Below are positions 25,452-35,045 of a stretch of DNA of 64,000 nt, one piece after another. The DNA comes from CALNXN01 sp942490645. Lineage in GTDB: Bacteria > Pseudomonadota > Alphaproteobacteria > Rhodobacterales > Rhodobacteraceae. Positions within the stretch are counted from its first letter, which is position 1. Each line of letters begins with the position of its first letter. A model generated the notes under the pieces. It worked only from the letters and a program-made list of their open reading frames with translations, was not told the DNA's origin and searched no databases. The position numbers were made by a program, and so were the translations under genes. The DNA lies in contig CALNXN010000006.1 in NCBI GenBank assembly GCA_942490645.1, positions 124,001 through 188,000 of the forward strand, written 5' to 3'.

Positions 25452-27674
25452 ATGCTGACAAGCAATGGTCCGACGTTTCGTGCCCGGCTCATGACCTGGC
25501 TGCTACTGGCGGTCACCGTTCTTGCCGCCATTGTCTTCTTGTCGGTGAACGTGGCGCGTGATTTGCGCCTGTTGAATTCTGCCAGTTCGGACAATGTGCA
25601 ATGGACCTTGTCGCAGGCCGAGGTGGAGTTTCTGGAATACGAGCTGCACCTTGTCCGAGCCTTGCAGGAGACAGACCCCGACTTGAAGATAGTCCGGCGA
25701 GAGTTCGATATTTTCTACAGTCGGATTAAGACGTTGCGGGAATCGTCGCTTTATGGGTCACTGCGCGAAGTCTCGGGGTTTTCGGTAAATCTGGGCCTTG
25801 TGCAGGCGTTTCTCGAGAATGCGGTTCCCGTGATTGATGCCAGCGATGCAGAGCTAACTGCCGCCTTACCCGCGCTTTTGCGATTATCCGAGGATGTGCG
25901 CTCGAATGTGCGTTCGATGTCAAACTCGGGACTGAACTTTTTCGCGCGAGATTCGGATTTGCGCAGGACAAATGTCGCGGTGACCCTCACCCAGTTGGCC
26001 GTCGGCGTGACCGTGCTGTTGCTGGCGCTGTTAATTCTGGCGCTCTACTTGACCCGTCTCAACAATCTGAACGTTCGGCGACGGTCTGAGGCGATCGAGG
26101 CCAGCAAGCGTATGAACATCGTCACCGGCACCGCGCTTGATGCCGTTGTCGTGAGTGATGCGAAGGGTCTTGTTTTGGATTTCAACGCGGCGGCTGAGCA
26201 GATTTTTGGCTACACTGCCCGCGATGTGATTGGCCAAAGCATGAGCGATCTGATCGTTCCCGACCACCATCGCGCGGCCCATGAGGCCGGAATGGAACGG
26301 ATGCGTGCCGGTGGTGAGAAACGCGTGGTTGGCAAAGGCCGGGTCAAGCTTGAGGCCAAGCGCGCGGGAGGTGAAGTCTTCCCGGTTGAGCTTGCCATTC
26401 AGTCCGCCGAAACCGACGAAGGAGAGATTTTTATCGCTTTCCTGCGCGATATTTCGCACCGTGTGCGGGCGGAACAAGACCTGGTGGCTGCGCGTGATCG
26501 CGCCCTTGCCGGAGAAAAAGCGAAAACGAACTTCCTTGCTACAATGAGCCACGAGATCCGCACACCGCTCAATGGGTTGCTGGGCAACCTCGCGCTCTTG
26601 CGGGACACGCGGCTGAGCGCAAAGCAGGCCCGCTATATCAAGAATATGGACACCTCCGGCAAGTTGCTGATGAGCCATATCTCGGATGTGCTCGACATCA
26701 CCAAATACGATGCGGGCAAGCTGCGTCTGCGTCCCGTTGCCATGAACATCAGCACTCTATTGCAGGACATCGTGGACAACCAAAGCGGGGCAGCTTCTGC
26801 CAATAGCACGGCGCTTCAATGGGGTTGGGTGGGAGCACCTGCTGACTGGATCCATGCGGACCGCGACCGAATCCAGCACATCCTGATGAATGTGATCGGC
26901 AACGCAGTGAAATTTACCCAAGACGGCAGCATATCTGTGACCGCCGAAGTGATCGAGGGCGAAGGTGCAACGCCTGATCTGTCGATCAGCGTCAGCGATA
27001 CTGGCATTGGTATGGATGGCACGCTGCAAGACCAGATATTCGACGATTTCATGACCGGCGACAGCTCTTATGACCGCGATGTGGGGGGGACCGGTTTGGG
27101 TCTGGGTATTGCCAAAAGGTTTGTCAAAGCACTTGGCGGATCGATCGCGGTCGAAAGTGAAGAGGGCAAGGGCAGCACCTTCCACATCCGGTTCCCGATT
27201 GAACCGATTGCGCCGCCCGCAGCCGATGCGAAACGCCATGCGCGCGGCAACATCGGGCACGCTAGCGATATCCTTCTGGTCGAGGACAACGAGATCAATC
27301 GTGTGGTTGCGCGCGAGATGCTGATTGGGGCAGGACATACCGTGACCGAGGCTCAAAATGGCCGGATCGCGGTGGACCTGGCCGAGGCGCAGCGCTTCGA
27401 TCTGATCCTGATGGATATCAGCATGCCGGTAATGGATGGCCGCAGCGCGACGCGGGCAATCCGCGCTGGGCAGGGAGCGTCGGCACAGACGCCTATTGTG
27501 GCGCTGACCGCCAATGCGATGGCAGAAGAACAGCAGGCTTTTCTGTCCGATGGCATGAACGAAATCCTGACAAAACCGTTGACCCGCGAGGCATTGATGC
27601 GGGTTATTTCCGGGCATATTGCCCCTGATCCAGAAGAAGGCGGCGGACCTGTTAAGGCCATCTTCACACGGTGA
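25452..27674 (+). CDS. Hybrid sensor histidine kinase with PAS and receiver domains
   Basis: 740 residues: membrane segment (~8-30), periplasmic sensor (~31-175), second segment (LLLALLILALYL), PAS domain (VVSDAKGLVLDFNAAAEQIF), HisKA with phospho-His in FLATMSHEIRTPLNG, HATPase (NVIGNAVKFT, DTGIGMD, GTGLGLGIAKRF) and a C-terminal receiver with Asp in LILMDISMPVMDG. It autophosphorylates in response to a periplasmic cue. Start 25452 is preferred over 25446 because GAGAGG then has proper spacing. It overlaps the HPt gene (TGATG), making a kinase-receiver-HPt relay. Confidence 0.93.
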   Translation: MLTSNGPTFRARLMTWLLLAVTVLAAIVFLSVNVARDLRLLNSASSDNVQWTLSQAEVEFLEYELHLVRALQETDPDLKIVRREFDIFYSRIKTLRESSLYGSLREVSGFSVNLGLVQAFLENAVPVIDASDAELTAALPALLRLSEDVRSNVRSMSNSGLNFFARDSDLRRTNVAVTLTQLAVGVTVLLLALLILALYLTRLNNLNVRRRSEAIEASKRMNIVTGTALDAVVVSDAKGLVLDFNAAAEQIFGYTARDVIGQSMSDLIVPDHHRAAHEAGMERMRAGGEKRVVGKGRVKLEAKRAGGEVFPVELAIQSAETDEGEIFIAFLRDISHRVRAEQDLVAARDRALAGEKAKTNFLATMSHEIRTPLNGLLGNLALLRDTRLSAKQARYIKNMDTSGKLLMSHISDVLDITKYDAGKLRLRPVAMNISTLLQDIVDNQSGAASANSTALQWGWVGAPADWIHADRDRIQHILMNVIGNAVKFTQDGSISVTAEVIEGEGATPDLSISVSDTGIGMDGTLQDQIFDDFMTGDSSYDRDVGGTGLGLGIAKRFVKALGGSIAVESEEGKGSTFHIRFPIEPIAPPAADAKRHARGNIGHASDILLVEDNEINRVVAREMLIGAGHTVTEAQNGRIAVDLAEAQRFDLILMDISMPVMDGRSATRAIRAGQGASAQTPIVALTANAMAEEQQAFLSDGMNEILTKPLTREALMRVISGHIAPDPEEGGGPVKAIFTR

Positions 27675-28024
27675 TGCCCGACCATATCGATGAGTTGCGG
27701 GACAGTTTGGGCGTTGAGGCCGCGCAATCACTGTTGGACCGCTTTGTTGCAGAAGTCGACGAGACTTTGGAGCATCTGAAAGGCTTTGAGACGCTTGGCC
27801 TGCAAAAGACCGCAGACCGCGCCCATCGTATCGCGGGAAGTGCGGCCACGATGGGTGCCGTTGACCTAAGGATGGCGCTGATCGAGGTCGAACGGGCCGT
27901 GAAAGCCAAGGATGTCAAAGCCATACAAGCCGCAATTGACGCGTTGCCAGGTATTTGGGCCGTGACGCGACCGTATATGCGGGTAGATCTGCGTGGTGCG
28001 GCAACGACCACGCCTGACACTTAG
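27674..28024 (+). CDS. HPt phosphotransfer protein
   Basis: 116 residues, one four-helix HPt domain. The phospho-histidine is H51 in DRAHRIAGSAATMGA. It lies directly downstream of, and coupled to, the hybrid kinase, whose receiver needs an HPt to pass phosphate on. The LuxR-type regulator at 21.6 kb is the nearest response regulator and the natural candidate target. The C-terminus (~25 residues) extends beyond the domain. It ends in a 4-nt overlap with the convergent Wza-like gene. Confidence 0.87.
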   Translation: MPDHIDELRDSLGVEAAQSLLDRFVAEVDETLEHLKGFETLGLQKTADRAHRIAGSAATMGAVDLRMALIEVERAVKAKDVKAIQAAIDALPGIWAVTRPYMRVDLRGAATTTPDT

Positions 28025-29229
28025 AGCGCTGCGGCTATCCCCAGCATGCCAAGGACCCGGCCAACCTCTCCGACATTGGTGATGGTACTGTCGTAACAAG
28101 CAATGGAGTCGCCGGGCAGTAGGAAGGGATCATAGTCATCGCGATCCGCACGGCGCAGCAAATCCTCGATGTCACGCTCGATGACAACGGACACGCCGGT
28201 TACGGGGTTGCGTGAAAACAGAACTGCAGACCGGTCTGCGCTGGTTGCGCGCGCGCCGCCTACGCAATTTGTGTTGATCACAGCCTGCAGATAGCGCGTG
28301 CCATAGGGGACTTCGCGCACGTCACGCCCGACGGCAGAGACGGCGTTCCCGGCGGCGGGCTGTGTAAGGTTCGACAGGAACATCGAAACTCCTGGCGGGC
28401 TGATCGGGCTGGGGCGCATCAGGTCTTCCTGAAAACACTGCCTGCTGGGCACGGATACCTCGTCGCCCGTCAAAAGCATGATATCAACCGCGTTGCGCCC
28501 TTCGAACACGCCGCGCATATCGAGCGTGTAGAGCGATCCGTTGCGCCGGACTTCCACAGCCGAAATGTCAGCATCCGGCCGTACACCGCCAGCCGCGCGC
28601 AGCGCCGCAGACAGGTTGCGCCCTTCGCTTGACGCGCCAAGCGCAGCTTGCCGTCGGCTGTCGACCTGATCACCCTGAACGCCACCGATCTCAACGGCAC
28701 GTGGTTCAAACACTGCACCGACCACGCCAACTGTCACAGAGGCGAGATCTGCCACCCGCACTGAAATACGTGGGCGTTCGGCAAAGAAATCACCTGCTAT
28801 CAATTGACTAGCGATATCATTTTCGACGTCACTGGTCAGGCGGCCCTGTGCGCGGACGGGCGAAAGAAATGGCAGTTTGATAGTGCCATCGCGCGACACG
28901 ACATAGTCGCCGTTGAACGTCTCATCGTCTCCGATCCGGATGTCGACAAGGTCATTGCGCGACAGGCGCTCTCCGCGTAGGGCAGTTGCCGCGAGACCAC
29001 TGCCTTTGCCGCCGGCACCACCTCTAGGCGGCCTGCATTTGCTGGCATTCAGGGCTTCAGAGCGCAGAAATTCGGCGTTACTGCGGCTGACATTTGGCGC
29101 GCGGTATTGCGCCTGATACCCGTCGCCCGTTCCTATAGGTTCAAGGTTGTCAGGTACATCGAACCCCGTACAGTTGCCCAAGGCGAAAACGGCAAGAAGA
29201 ACCGATCCGAATTTAAGTGCCTTCGACAT
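28021..29229 (-). CDS. Polysaccharide export lipoprotein, Wza/KpsD-like
   Basis: A 402-residue outer-membrane lipoprotein with a signal peptide and lipobox (LAVFALGNC, lipid on C19). The Poly_export domain follows (SRNDLVDIRIGDDETFNGDY, SRDGTIKLPFLSPVRAQG, RPRISVRVADL), then SLBB-like beta-grasp repeats. It would form the outer-membrane exit for the polymer. Start 29229 (MSKALKFGS) is chosen because it begins the signal peptide. It is opposite in strand to its neighbours but clearly part of the cluster. Confidence 0.87.
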   Translation of the reverse strand: MSKALKFGSVLLAVFALGNCTGFDVPDNLEPIGTGDGYQAQYRAPNVSRSNAEFLRSEALNASKCRPPRGGAGGKGSGLAATALRGERLSRNDLVDIRIGDDETFNGDYVVSRDGTIKLPFLSPVRAQGRLTSDVENDIASQLIAGDFFAERPRISVRVADLASVTVGVVGAVFEPRAVEIGGVQGDQVDSRRQAALGASSEGRNLSAALRAAGGVRPDADISAVEVRRNGSLYTLDMRGVFEGRNAVDIMLLTGDEVSVPSRQCFQEDLMRPSPISPPGVSMFLSNLTQPAAGNAVSAVGRDVREVPYGTRYLQAVINTNCVGGARATSADRSAVLFSRNPVTGVSVVIERDIEDLLRRADRDDYDPFLLPGDSIACYDSTITNVGEVGRVLGMLGIAAAL

Positions 29230-29433
29230 GCCTGCTCGCTTTTTGTTGGCCTGCGGTTTCCGCATTGATAGGCAATAAGCCCTTCGTGGTCGAGAGGACG
29301 ATGGCATCGGCGCACCTATCCGTTTGGATATGATGCAATTCCGTTGAGCCGTGTGCCTCTCCGGTGGCGTCCGAGACGGCGTCCGGCGGCGTGCTGTACA
29401 TACAGTCCAGAAGATCAGATTGGACCAAACGTC

Positions 29434-30669
29434 ATGACCGCCACCTTCAAGACATCGCGTATCGCACAAAACCTGTTTGCCTATGGCGCATCAGAAGTGG
29501 CAGCCAAGGCATCGCGACTTCTGGTTGTCGTGGTGGTGGCGCGGTCGCTGGATCTGACACAGATCGGCGTGGCGGCGGCCGCCCTGGCGGCGGCCGACAT
29601 CCTCAAGGCTTTGACCGAAAACGGGGTGGGCCAAAAGATCATTTCGGCCCCCGAAGACGCGTTGCCACAGACCTGCGCCACCGCACACCGCATTTTCTGG
29701 ATCTGGTGTGTGGGACTTTTCCTGGCGCAAGCCGCCGTTGGATTTGCGCTTTACGCCGCCGGAGGGAGTATTGAGTTGCTGTTTCTCATTCTGCTGCTGG
29801 CGGGCGAGTACTTGTTCATGCCCGCAGGTCTTGTGCAAACCGCATTGGCCATGCGCGCGGGCAAGCTGCGCCAGACCGCGGCGATTTCGGGCGCGCAGAA
29901 TGTCGGCGCAAATCTGCTTTCGGCCGTACTTGCAATGTTCTGGCCATCTGCCTTGGCGCTGATCCTGCCCCGATTGCTGACGGCCCCGTTCTGGCTTGTG
30001 GCGATGCGCAGGCTTCATCCATGGAAAATCGATACCAGCCAGGGCCGTGCGCCGCTGCGCCCGTTTGTCAGCTTTGGTTGGGCGGTTCTTGGGGTCGAGT
30101 TGGTCAAGGCGATGCGCTTGCAGGCCGACAAACTGATTGTTGGCACCTTGATGGGGGCCGAGGCGCTGGGGCTCTATTTCATGGCGTTCAATGCCGGTCT
30201 GAGCCTTGCCAATTCCTTTTCGGTGGCCTTTTCCACGGTCCTGTTCCCACACCTGTGCGCCCATGAGGACAAGGCCATGGCCCTGCGTCAAGGCACTCTG
30301 CTTGCCATGGCGCTGATCACACCGGCTGTGGTCCTTCAGGCCCTTCTCGCACCCTATTATGTACCGATTTTGCTGGGCGACGGCTGGACGGGACTGGAGG
30401 ATATCGTGTCGATCCTGTGCCTTGTCGCTATTCCCGGCACGCTTTGGTCGGCCACCGCTGGGTGGCTGCGGGCAACGGGGCGGGCCGCGCAGGAATTCTG
30501 GGTGACCGCTGCAATGACCGCCGCACTTATGGCGAACACGGTTCTGCTCAGCTCTCACGGCCTTGTTGCGGTGGCCACTGGCTATGCCGTGGTGGCGACC
30601 GTGGTGATGGTCAGCGCATCGCTTCCCGTACTGTCTTTGGCCTTTGGCCGCTCTTTCGCAAGGATCTGA
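29434..30669 (+). CDS. Wzx-type polysaccharide flippase (MATE/MOP superfamily)
   Basis: A 411-residue inner-membrane protein with about 12 hydrophobic segments and the MOP-superfamily start (IAQNLFAYGASEVAAKASRLL) and repeat (PFVSFGWAVLGVELVKAMRLQADKLIVG). It would flip undecaprenyl-linked repeats to the periplasm. It is divergent from the Wza-like gene and followed after 3 nt by glycosyltransferase genes, so it heads the operon. The frame is intact, unlike the next two genes. Confidence 0.87.
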   Translation: MTATFKTSRIAQNLFAYGASEVAAKASRLLVVVVVARSLDLTQIGVAAAALAAADILKALTENGVGQKIISAPEDALPQTCATAHRIFWIWCVGLFLAQAAVGFALYAAGGSIELLFLILLLAGEYLFMPAGLVQTALAMRAGKLRQTAAISGAQNVGANLLSAVLAMFWPSALALILPRLLTAPFWLVAMRRLHPWKIDTSQGRAPLRPFVSFGWAVLGVELVKAMRLQADKLIVGTLMGAEALGLYFMAFNAGLSLANSFSVAFSTVLFPHLCAHEDKAMALRQGTLLAMALITPAVVLQALLAPYYVPILLGDGWTGLEDIVSILCLVAIPGTLWSATAGWLRATGRAAQEFWVTAAMTAALMANTVLLSSHGLVAVATGYAVVATVVMVSASLPVLSLAFGRSFARI

Positions 30670-30672
30670 CCC

Positions 30673-31590
30673 ATGCCCACGTTTTCAATCATCGTCCCTT
30701 GTTTCAATGCCGAAGCGACCATCCGGTCAAACGCTGGAAAGCCTTTCCGCCCAGACCTTTGAGGATTGGGAGGCGTCTGTGTCGATGACGGATCCACCGA
30801 TGCCACGGTCGATCTGGTCCTGAATGCCGTATCCTGCGATCCTCGCATCCGGATCGGGCCCAATCCGGGCAAAGGCCCCAGTCATGCGCGCAACTTCGGG
30901 GCGCTGGTCGCAACGGGTGAGGACTTGGCCTTTTGCGATGCAGATGACATTTGGCTGCCCACCAAGCTGGCCGAACTGGCCAAGGCTTTCGCCGATCCGG
31001 ACATCGACGGCGCGTATGGCCAGATCGGTTTCTTTCAGCAAGACCCTTCCGACGCGACCGTGTTTTCGACGGTGCCTGACGGTGATCTGACCATCGAAGT
31101 GCTGCTTGGGGAAAACCCGGTCTGCACCATGTCGAACATCGCGCTGCGCCGGACGGTCTTTGAGCGAACGGGCGGTTTTGACGCAACGATGGTTCACAAC
31201 GAGGATCTGGAGTGGCTGATCCGACTGGTTGGCGCGGGCGCACGGGTTGTCGGTTTGTCGACATTGCAGACCATGTACCGCACGTCGGTGGGCGGGCTTT
31301 CCACTGATCTGGATGCGATGCTAGCCGGGCGGACCCGCGCCATTGAAACCGCAGCACAGTTCGGCATCAGCCCCACTGCGCAAAGCCATGCCATCCACCA
31401 CCGCTACCTTGCGCGCCGGGCGCTGCGCCTTGGCGATGCCCGCACCCTGGCCCTACGCCATGCCGTAACGGGTCTGAGCCATAGCCCGGCCGGATTTTTC
31501 AAACCCTTCCGCCGTGGCGCGCTGACCCTCGCCGGGGCTTGTGGCGCGCTCGCACTGCCGCGCGCCGCACGCCAATCCCTGTTTTCGTGA
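30673..31590 (+). pseudogene. Family 2 glycosyltransferase, two frameshifts near the N-terminus
   Basis: ATG 30673 opens MPTFSIIVPCFNAEATIR then, after one extra base near 30725-30728, the frame stops at 30762. The neighbouring frame reads QTLESLSAQTFEDWE, and after one base is lost near 30774 the first frame returns as VCVDDGSTDATVDLV. Joined, this is a normal ~305-aa GT-A enzyme with LAFCDADDIW as the metal site and HNEDLEWLIRLVGAG as the acceptor helix. It would add a sugar to the repeat unit. The gene is inactive as written. Confidence 0.83.
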
Positions 31591-31612
31591 ACCCATAGAA
31601 AGACCAACTGCC

Positions 31613-32612
31613 ATGACCCTTGCTTCTATCATCGTTCCTGCCTTCAACGTCGAGACAACGATATCCGAGACACTGAACGCCCTTCTGGTGCAGACATACA
31701 TCGACTTTGAAATCATCATCGTCGATGACGGCTCCACCGACGATACCCCGCGCCTTGCACAGGATTTCGCGCGCGATCCACGGGTGCGCGTGGTCCGTCA
31801 GGCCAATCGCGGCCTTGCGGGTGCACGCAACACCGGGATCGCCGCGTCGCGCGGGGACATCATCGGGTTTTGTGACGCGGATGACGTCTGGGAACCGGAA
31901 AAGCTTGCGGCCCACGTTGTCCATCTGGAGGCCAATCCACTTATTGGGATCAGTTATTCCGGATCAGCGTTGATCAATGACGCGGGCGATCTCATGGGGC
32001 AGGCGCAGCGCCCTAGGCTTCACAATGTGAACGCGGCGGTGATCTTCAAGCGCAATCCCATCGGCAACGGGTCGGCTGTGGTGTTGCGGCGGGCTGTGCT
32101 TCGACGCCATCGCCTATCGTCCGCACCATGAGCAGGCGCGCGACTGGTATTTTGACGAAACCTTTCGCCAATCGGAAGATATCGAATGCTGGTTGCGGAT
32201 TGCCCTGACCACCGAATGGAGGTTCGAAGGTGTCGAGGGCCTCTTGACGCGGTATCGGATCAACGCTGGTGGATTGTCTGCCGCGACGGACAGGCAACTG
32301 GCGGCCTGGGAGCGGATGGTGATCAAGCTGACGCCGCTGAATCCGGCGTTTTTCATGGTAAACACGGGCGACGCGCGGGCCTATCAGCTGCGCTATCTCA
32401 GCCGCCGCGCGATCAGCGACCTTGATGCATCGCGCGCCGTCGCGCTGAGCCGCGCCTGGGTCGCACAGTCTCGGGCCCCTCTGATCGAAGAGCCGACCAA
32501 ATCGCTGGTAACACTTGCAGCGACATCTGTTCTGTCTGTTCTGGGCGGAAATGTGATCCGTCAGGCCATGGCCTTTGTCCAAAACCGCCGCCGCGCCGGA
32601 GCGATGTCATGA
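31613..32612 (+). pseudogene. Family 2 glycosyltransferase, frameshifted
   Basis: It starts MTLASIIVPAFNVETTISET with IIIVDDGSTDDTPRL and IIGFCDADDVWEPEKL, then the frame fails near 32098 after LRRAV and stops at 32131. One frame over, FDAIAYRPHHEQARDWYF then SEDIECWLRIALTTEWRFEG continues the enzyme to TGA 32612. One base gained explains the break. The ancestral product is ~332 aa and paralogous to its upstream neighbour, suggesting tandem duplication. It overlaps the GT4 gene start by 4 nt (ATGA). Confidence 0.83.
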
Positions 32613-33625
32613 GCCTGCCGCGCATTGTTCATCTGGTGGATGACACCACGGCGGGCGGGGTGATGCGGGTCCTCGATCACATCCTGACCGCGCCAGAGAT
32701 GGCACAGACCGCAGATCACAGCCTGATCAGCATTGATCGCGGCCGCATGTCGCTTGGCGGCATCAAGGCAGATGTCATCGTCTCGCATCTGGCGATCAAC
32801 TGGCGGGCGATGCCAATGCTGACTGTTTTGCGTGCCCGGCACCCTAAGACGACGCTAATTCATGTGGAACACAGCTATACCAAGGCTTTCGTGGCCGCGA
32901 ACGTCACCCACAAACTGCGCTTCGCAACACTGCTGCGCACGGCTTATCGCCTGTTCAACAAGGTCGTGGCCGTCAGTCAGGCACAGGGTCAATGGTTGGT
33001 CCAAAGCGGTGCTGTGCGCGCCTCTGCCTTGAACGTCATTCCGTCCTGCGTTGATCTGTCGGCCTTTCGCGCCCTTGGACCTGCGGCGTCTCCGGTCCGG
33101 GTCATCGGCGCAATCGGGCGGCTTGACCGGCAAAAGGGGTTCGACACGCTGATTACCGCGTTTCGGCGTATCACGCACCCCGATTTGGTCCTGAACATCC
33201 ATGGGGAAGGGGCCGAGAGCGAAACCTTGCGGCACCTGGCTGGAGATGACCCACGTATCCGGTTCATGGGGTTCAGCAACGATCCAGTGGCTGCGATGGG
33301 TGCTATCGATCTGGTGGCCATGCCGTCAAACTGGGAAGCTTACGGGTTGGTTGCGATAGAGGCACTTGCCGCGGGCCGTACCCTTCTTGTCAGCGGTGTC
33401 GATGGTCTGGCTGACCATATCCCGCAGGGCGGGCGGGTGGTCACAAATAACTCTGTGGAGGCGTGGCAAAATGCACTGGAAAAAACCGCGCAGGAACACA
33501 TAGGATTATCGCAGGCGGCACCTGTGACCGGTCAATGTCTGGAGAAGGCGTTTTCAGACAAGTGGCACCAAATGGTGTCGAGCGTGTTGGCTGGGCAGAT
33601 GCACCGCCAGATTGAATTGGCTTAA
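32609..33625 (+). CDS. Family 4 glycosyltransferase (GT-B)
   Basis: 338 residues. The N-terminal Rossmann half starts PRIVHLVDDTTAGGVMRVLD; the C-terminal nucleotide-binding half has IGAIGRLDRQKGFDTLI, NIHGEGAESETL and the E-x7-E-like PSNWEAYGLVAIEALAAGR. It is a retaining transferase that would complete the polysaccharide repeat. It is translationally coupled to the broken GT2 gene upstream and is the last gene of the cluster on this strand. The frame is intact. Confidence 0.87.
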   Translation: MSLPRIVHLVDDTTAGGVMRVLDHILTAPEMAQTADHSLISIDRGRMSLGGIKADVIVSHLAINWRAMPMLTVLRARHPKTTLIHVEHSYTKAFVAANVTHKLRFATLLRTAYRLFNKVVAVSQAQGQWLVQSGAVRASALNVIPSCVDLSAFRALGPAASPVRVIGAIGRLDRQKGFDTLITAFRRITHPDLVLNIHGEGAESETLRHLAGDDPRIRFMGFSNDPVAAMGAIDLVAMPSNWEAYGLVAIEALAAGRTLLVSGVDGLADHIPQGGRVVTNNSVEAWQNALEKTAQEHIGLSQAAPVTGQCLEKAFSDKWHQMVSSVLAGQMHRQIELA

Positions 33626-34047
33626 GCTGTGTGTGGTGGTGGAATGATTTGGCAGAATTTCGCCTTCAGTTTGATGACTCGCAATGACGGTCGTCTGTGT
33701 TGGTAATCAGCGGGCAGATTTAGATTGCCAACCTGGAGAAGGTTTGACGAGGCCTCCTTTCCCTCCGAAATCCATTCCGAACAAATGAGCGCTTTTTTAC
33801 CAACAGAACTCGCCCATGGAGGAGTCAACAGACTGTCCTGATGGATCCGGGCCTTAAACATTAAAACTGAGCAGCCTGTGTTCACACGAAAGTAAAGGTC
33901 CGAAAAGCGAACCAAAGCAGCTACCCGCGCAACCGCAGCGAAAGCTCACTGTGTCCCGCGTTGCAGTCGTTCGTGCAGGTTGCAGCGAACGGCTGCTCCG
34001 CGCCCAACTTTGCCGAATGCTGCACCATCAATGAAGGTCCGGTTAAC
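33626..34047. other. 422-nt stretch after the glycosyltransferase operon
   Basis: No supportable gene; a 97-codon frame on the minus strand has no ribosome site or family features. The last ~100 nt (from 33945) are made of degenerate GCAG/GAACGGCTGC-type sequence, ending in a ~32-nt repeat unit at 34012-34043 that recurs at 34784-34817. Confidence 0.5.
34012..34043. repeat. Degenerate direct repeat, copy 1
   Basis: Begins GCCGAATGCTGCACCATC and ends GAAGGTCCGGT. It matches copy 2 with about five differences and small gaps and lies just beyond the stop of the P-loop gene. Confidence 0.55.
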
Positions 34048-34551
34048 TTAGAGTTTCGTGTCAAAATGATGCATCACCATATTGAATCCTTCCTCAGGTG
34101 AAGGAGCGACGAAGTGTTTTGAAATCTGTCGAAATTGCTCTTCTGTTGCCGCAAATGGATGATCACCTTGCGCATTGCGTGCATGAAGACGTGCGATACA
34201 TACTTCGTCAGGGACATCTAAAACGTGAAGTTTGTGTGCAGCCTTTGTCTGTTCCAAGATGCCCCGCATCCAATCACGCGAAGCAATCGTGTTTGCTTGG
34301 AAGTCCAAAACGACCGAATTTCCCTCATTTAACAATGAGACGACGTGTGGCCCTATGACCTCGCGAAACTTTGACATGCACCGCATGTAGTCCGAAATCG
34401 ACGACATTTCTTCAGAATAAAGACCATTCAGCCACTCATCTTCAGCAATCACAATAGTTCCTGCCGTGCGACTAAGTTGGGCAGTCAGAGTGGATTTTCC
34501 AGAAGCAATTTTTCCGCACAACAAGTGCAGAGTTGGTGTTGTCGAGGACAT
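34048..34551 (-). CDS. P-loop ATPase/kinase-like protein
   Basis: 167 residues with Walker A LLCGKIASGKSTLTAQL (~12), VIAEDEWLNGLYSEE as the acceptor region, VVLDFQANTIASRDWM, and a lid-like CIARLHARNAQGDHPFAA. The pattern is that of small P-loop kinases often annotated AAA family ATPase; the phosphate acceptor is unknown. The base composition is richer in AT than the neighbouring glycosyltransferases, and the gene is bracketed by degenerate repeats, both signs of transfer. The frame is intact. A zeta-toxin-type role was considered but no antitoxin gene is adjacent. Confidence 0.75.
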   Translation of the reverse strand: MSSTTPTLHLLCGKIASGKSTLTAQLSRTAGTIVIAEDEWLNGLYSEEMSSISDYMRCMSKFREVIGPHVVSLLNEGNSVVLDFQANTIASRDWMRGILEQTKAAHKLHVLDVPDEVCIARLHARNAQGDHPFAATEEQFRQISKHFVAPSPEEGFNMVMHHFDTKL

Positions 34552-35045
34552 ATGAATAACCTTGTTCAGCGCGGCGCGCGCAGTTGACGTTCAAATACGA
34601 GTTAGCCCGGTCCGGTTTTCAGACCGGGAAGGTAATTCGATTTTGGCCCTGACGACCAAAGTTATGAACGAAGGTTTTCATGCATCTTTAGTGACACGTG
34701 GGGTTCTCAATGTCTATCGGTGGAAGCAGACCCTGGCGCAGCCGCAGAGAATGCACCGTTGTCCGCACAGCCGACCTTCACCCGCCGAAAATGCTGCGCA
34801 ATGAATGAATGTCCGGTCTCGTGAAGCTGCACCGCAGCGCCCGACGACCAATCAAAAGTCCGGTTTGGGCCGTCCATTCTGCCGCAGCCTGAGGACGATA
34901 TACCAGATTTTCTGCGACCGATCTAATGACGGCAGCGAGCCCAGACCTACTTCCCAAGCGGCAAGGTTTTTAGGGCATTTAGCTCGTCAGCGACGAGTTC
35001 GACCAACTCCAACTCTTATCTTTCAGTTATCGGAGTGCGCCAAGG
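34552..35045. other. 494-nt repeat-rich stretch, no gene
   Basis: Short frames only, none with a ribosome site or recognisable product. Contains the second copy of the 32-34-nt repeat (34784-34817) and a further related piece (AAAAGTCCGGTTTGGGCCGT near 34854). It resembles the dispersed, poorly conserved filler seen at 18.2 and 35.6 kb. Confidence 0.5.
34784..34817. repeat. Degenerate direct repeat, copy 2
   Basis: Begins GCCGAAAATGCTGCGCAATG and ends GAATGTCCGGT, in the same orientation as copy 1, 233 nt upstream of the P-loop gene start. Confidence 0.55.

Noticed and set aside
29491..30558. A 355-codon open frame on the minus strand
   Set aside because: Antisense to the Wzx gene; very rich in His, Gln and Arg with no membrane or enzyme signature.
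30673..32612. Programmed frameshifting in the two GT2 genes
   Set aside because: No shared slippery heptamer or downstream structure is visible and the shifts differ in position and direction, so indels are the simpler reading.
33622..33915. A 97-codon frame on the minus strand after the GT4 gene
   Set aside because: It overlaps the GT4 stop, lacks a ribosome site and resembles no family.
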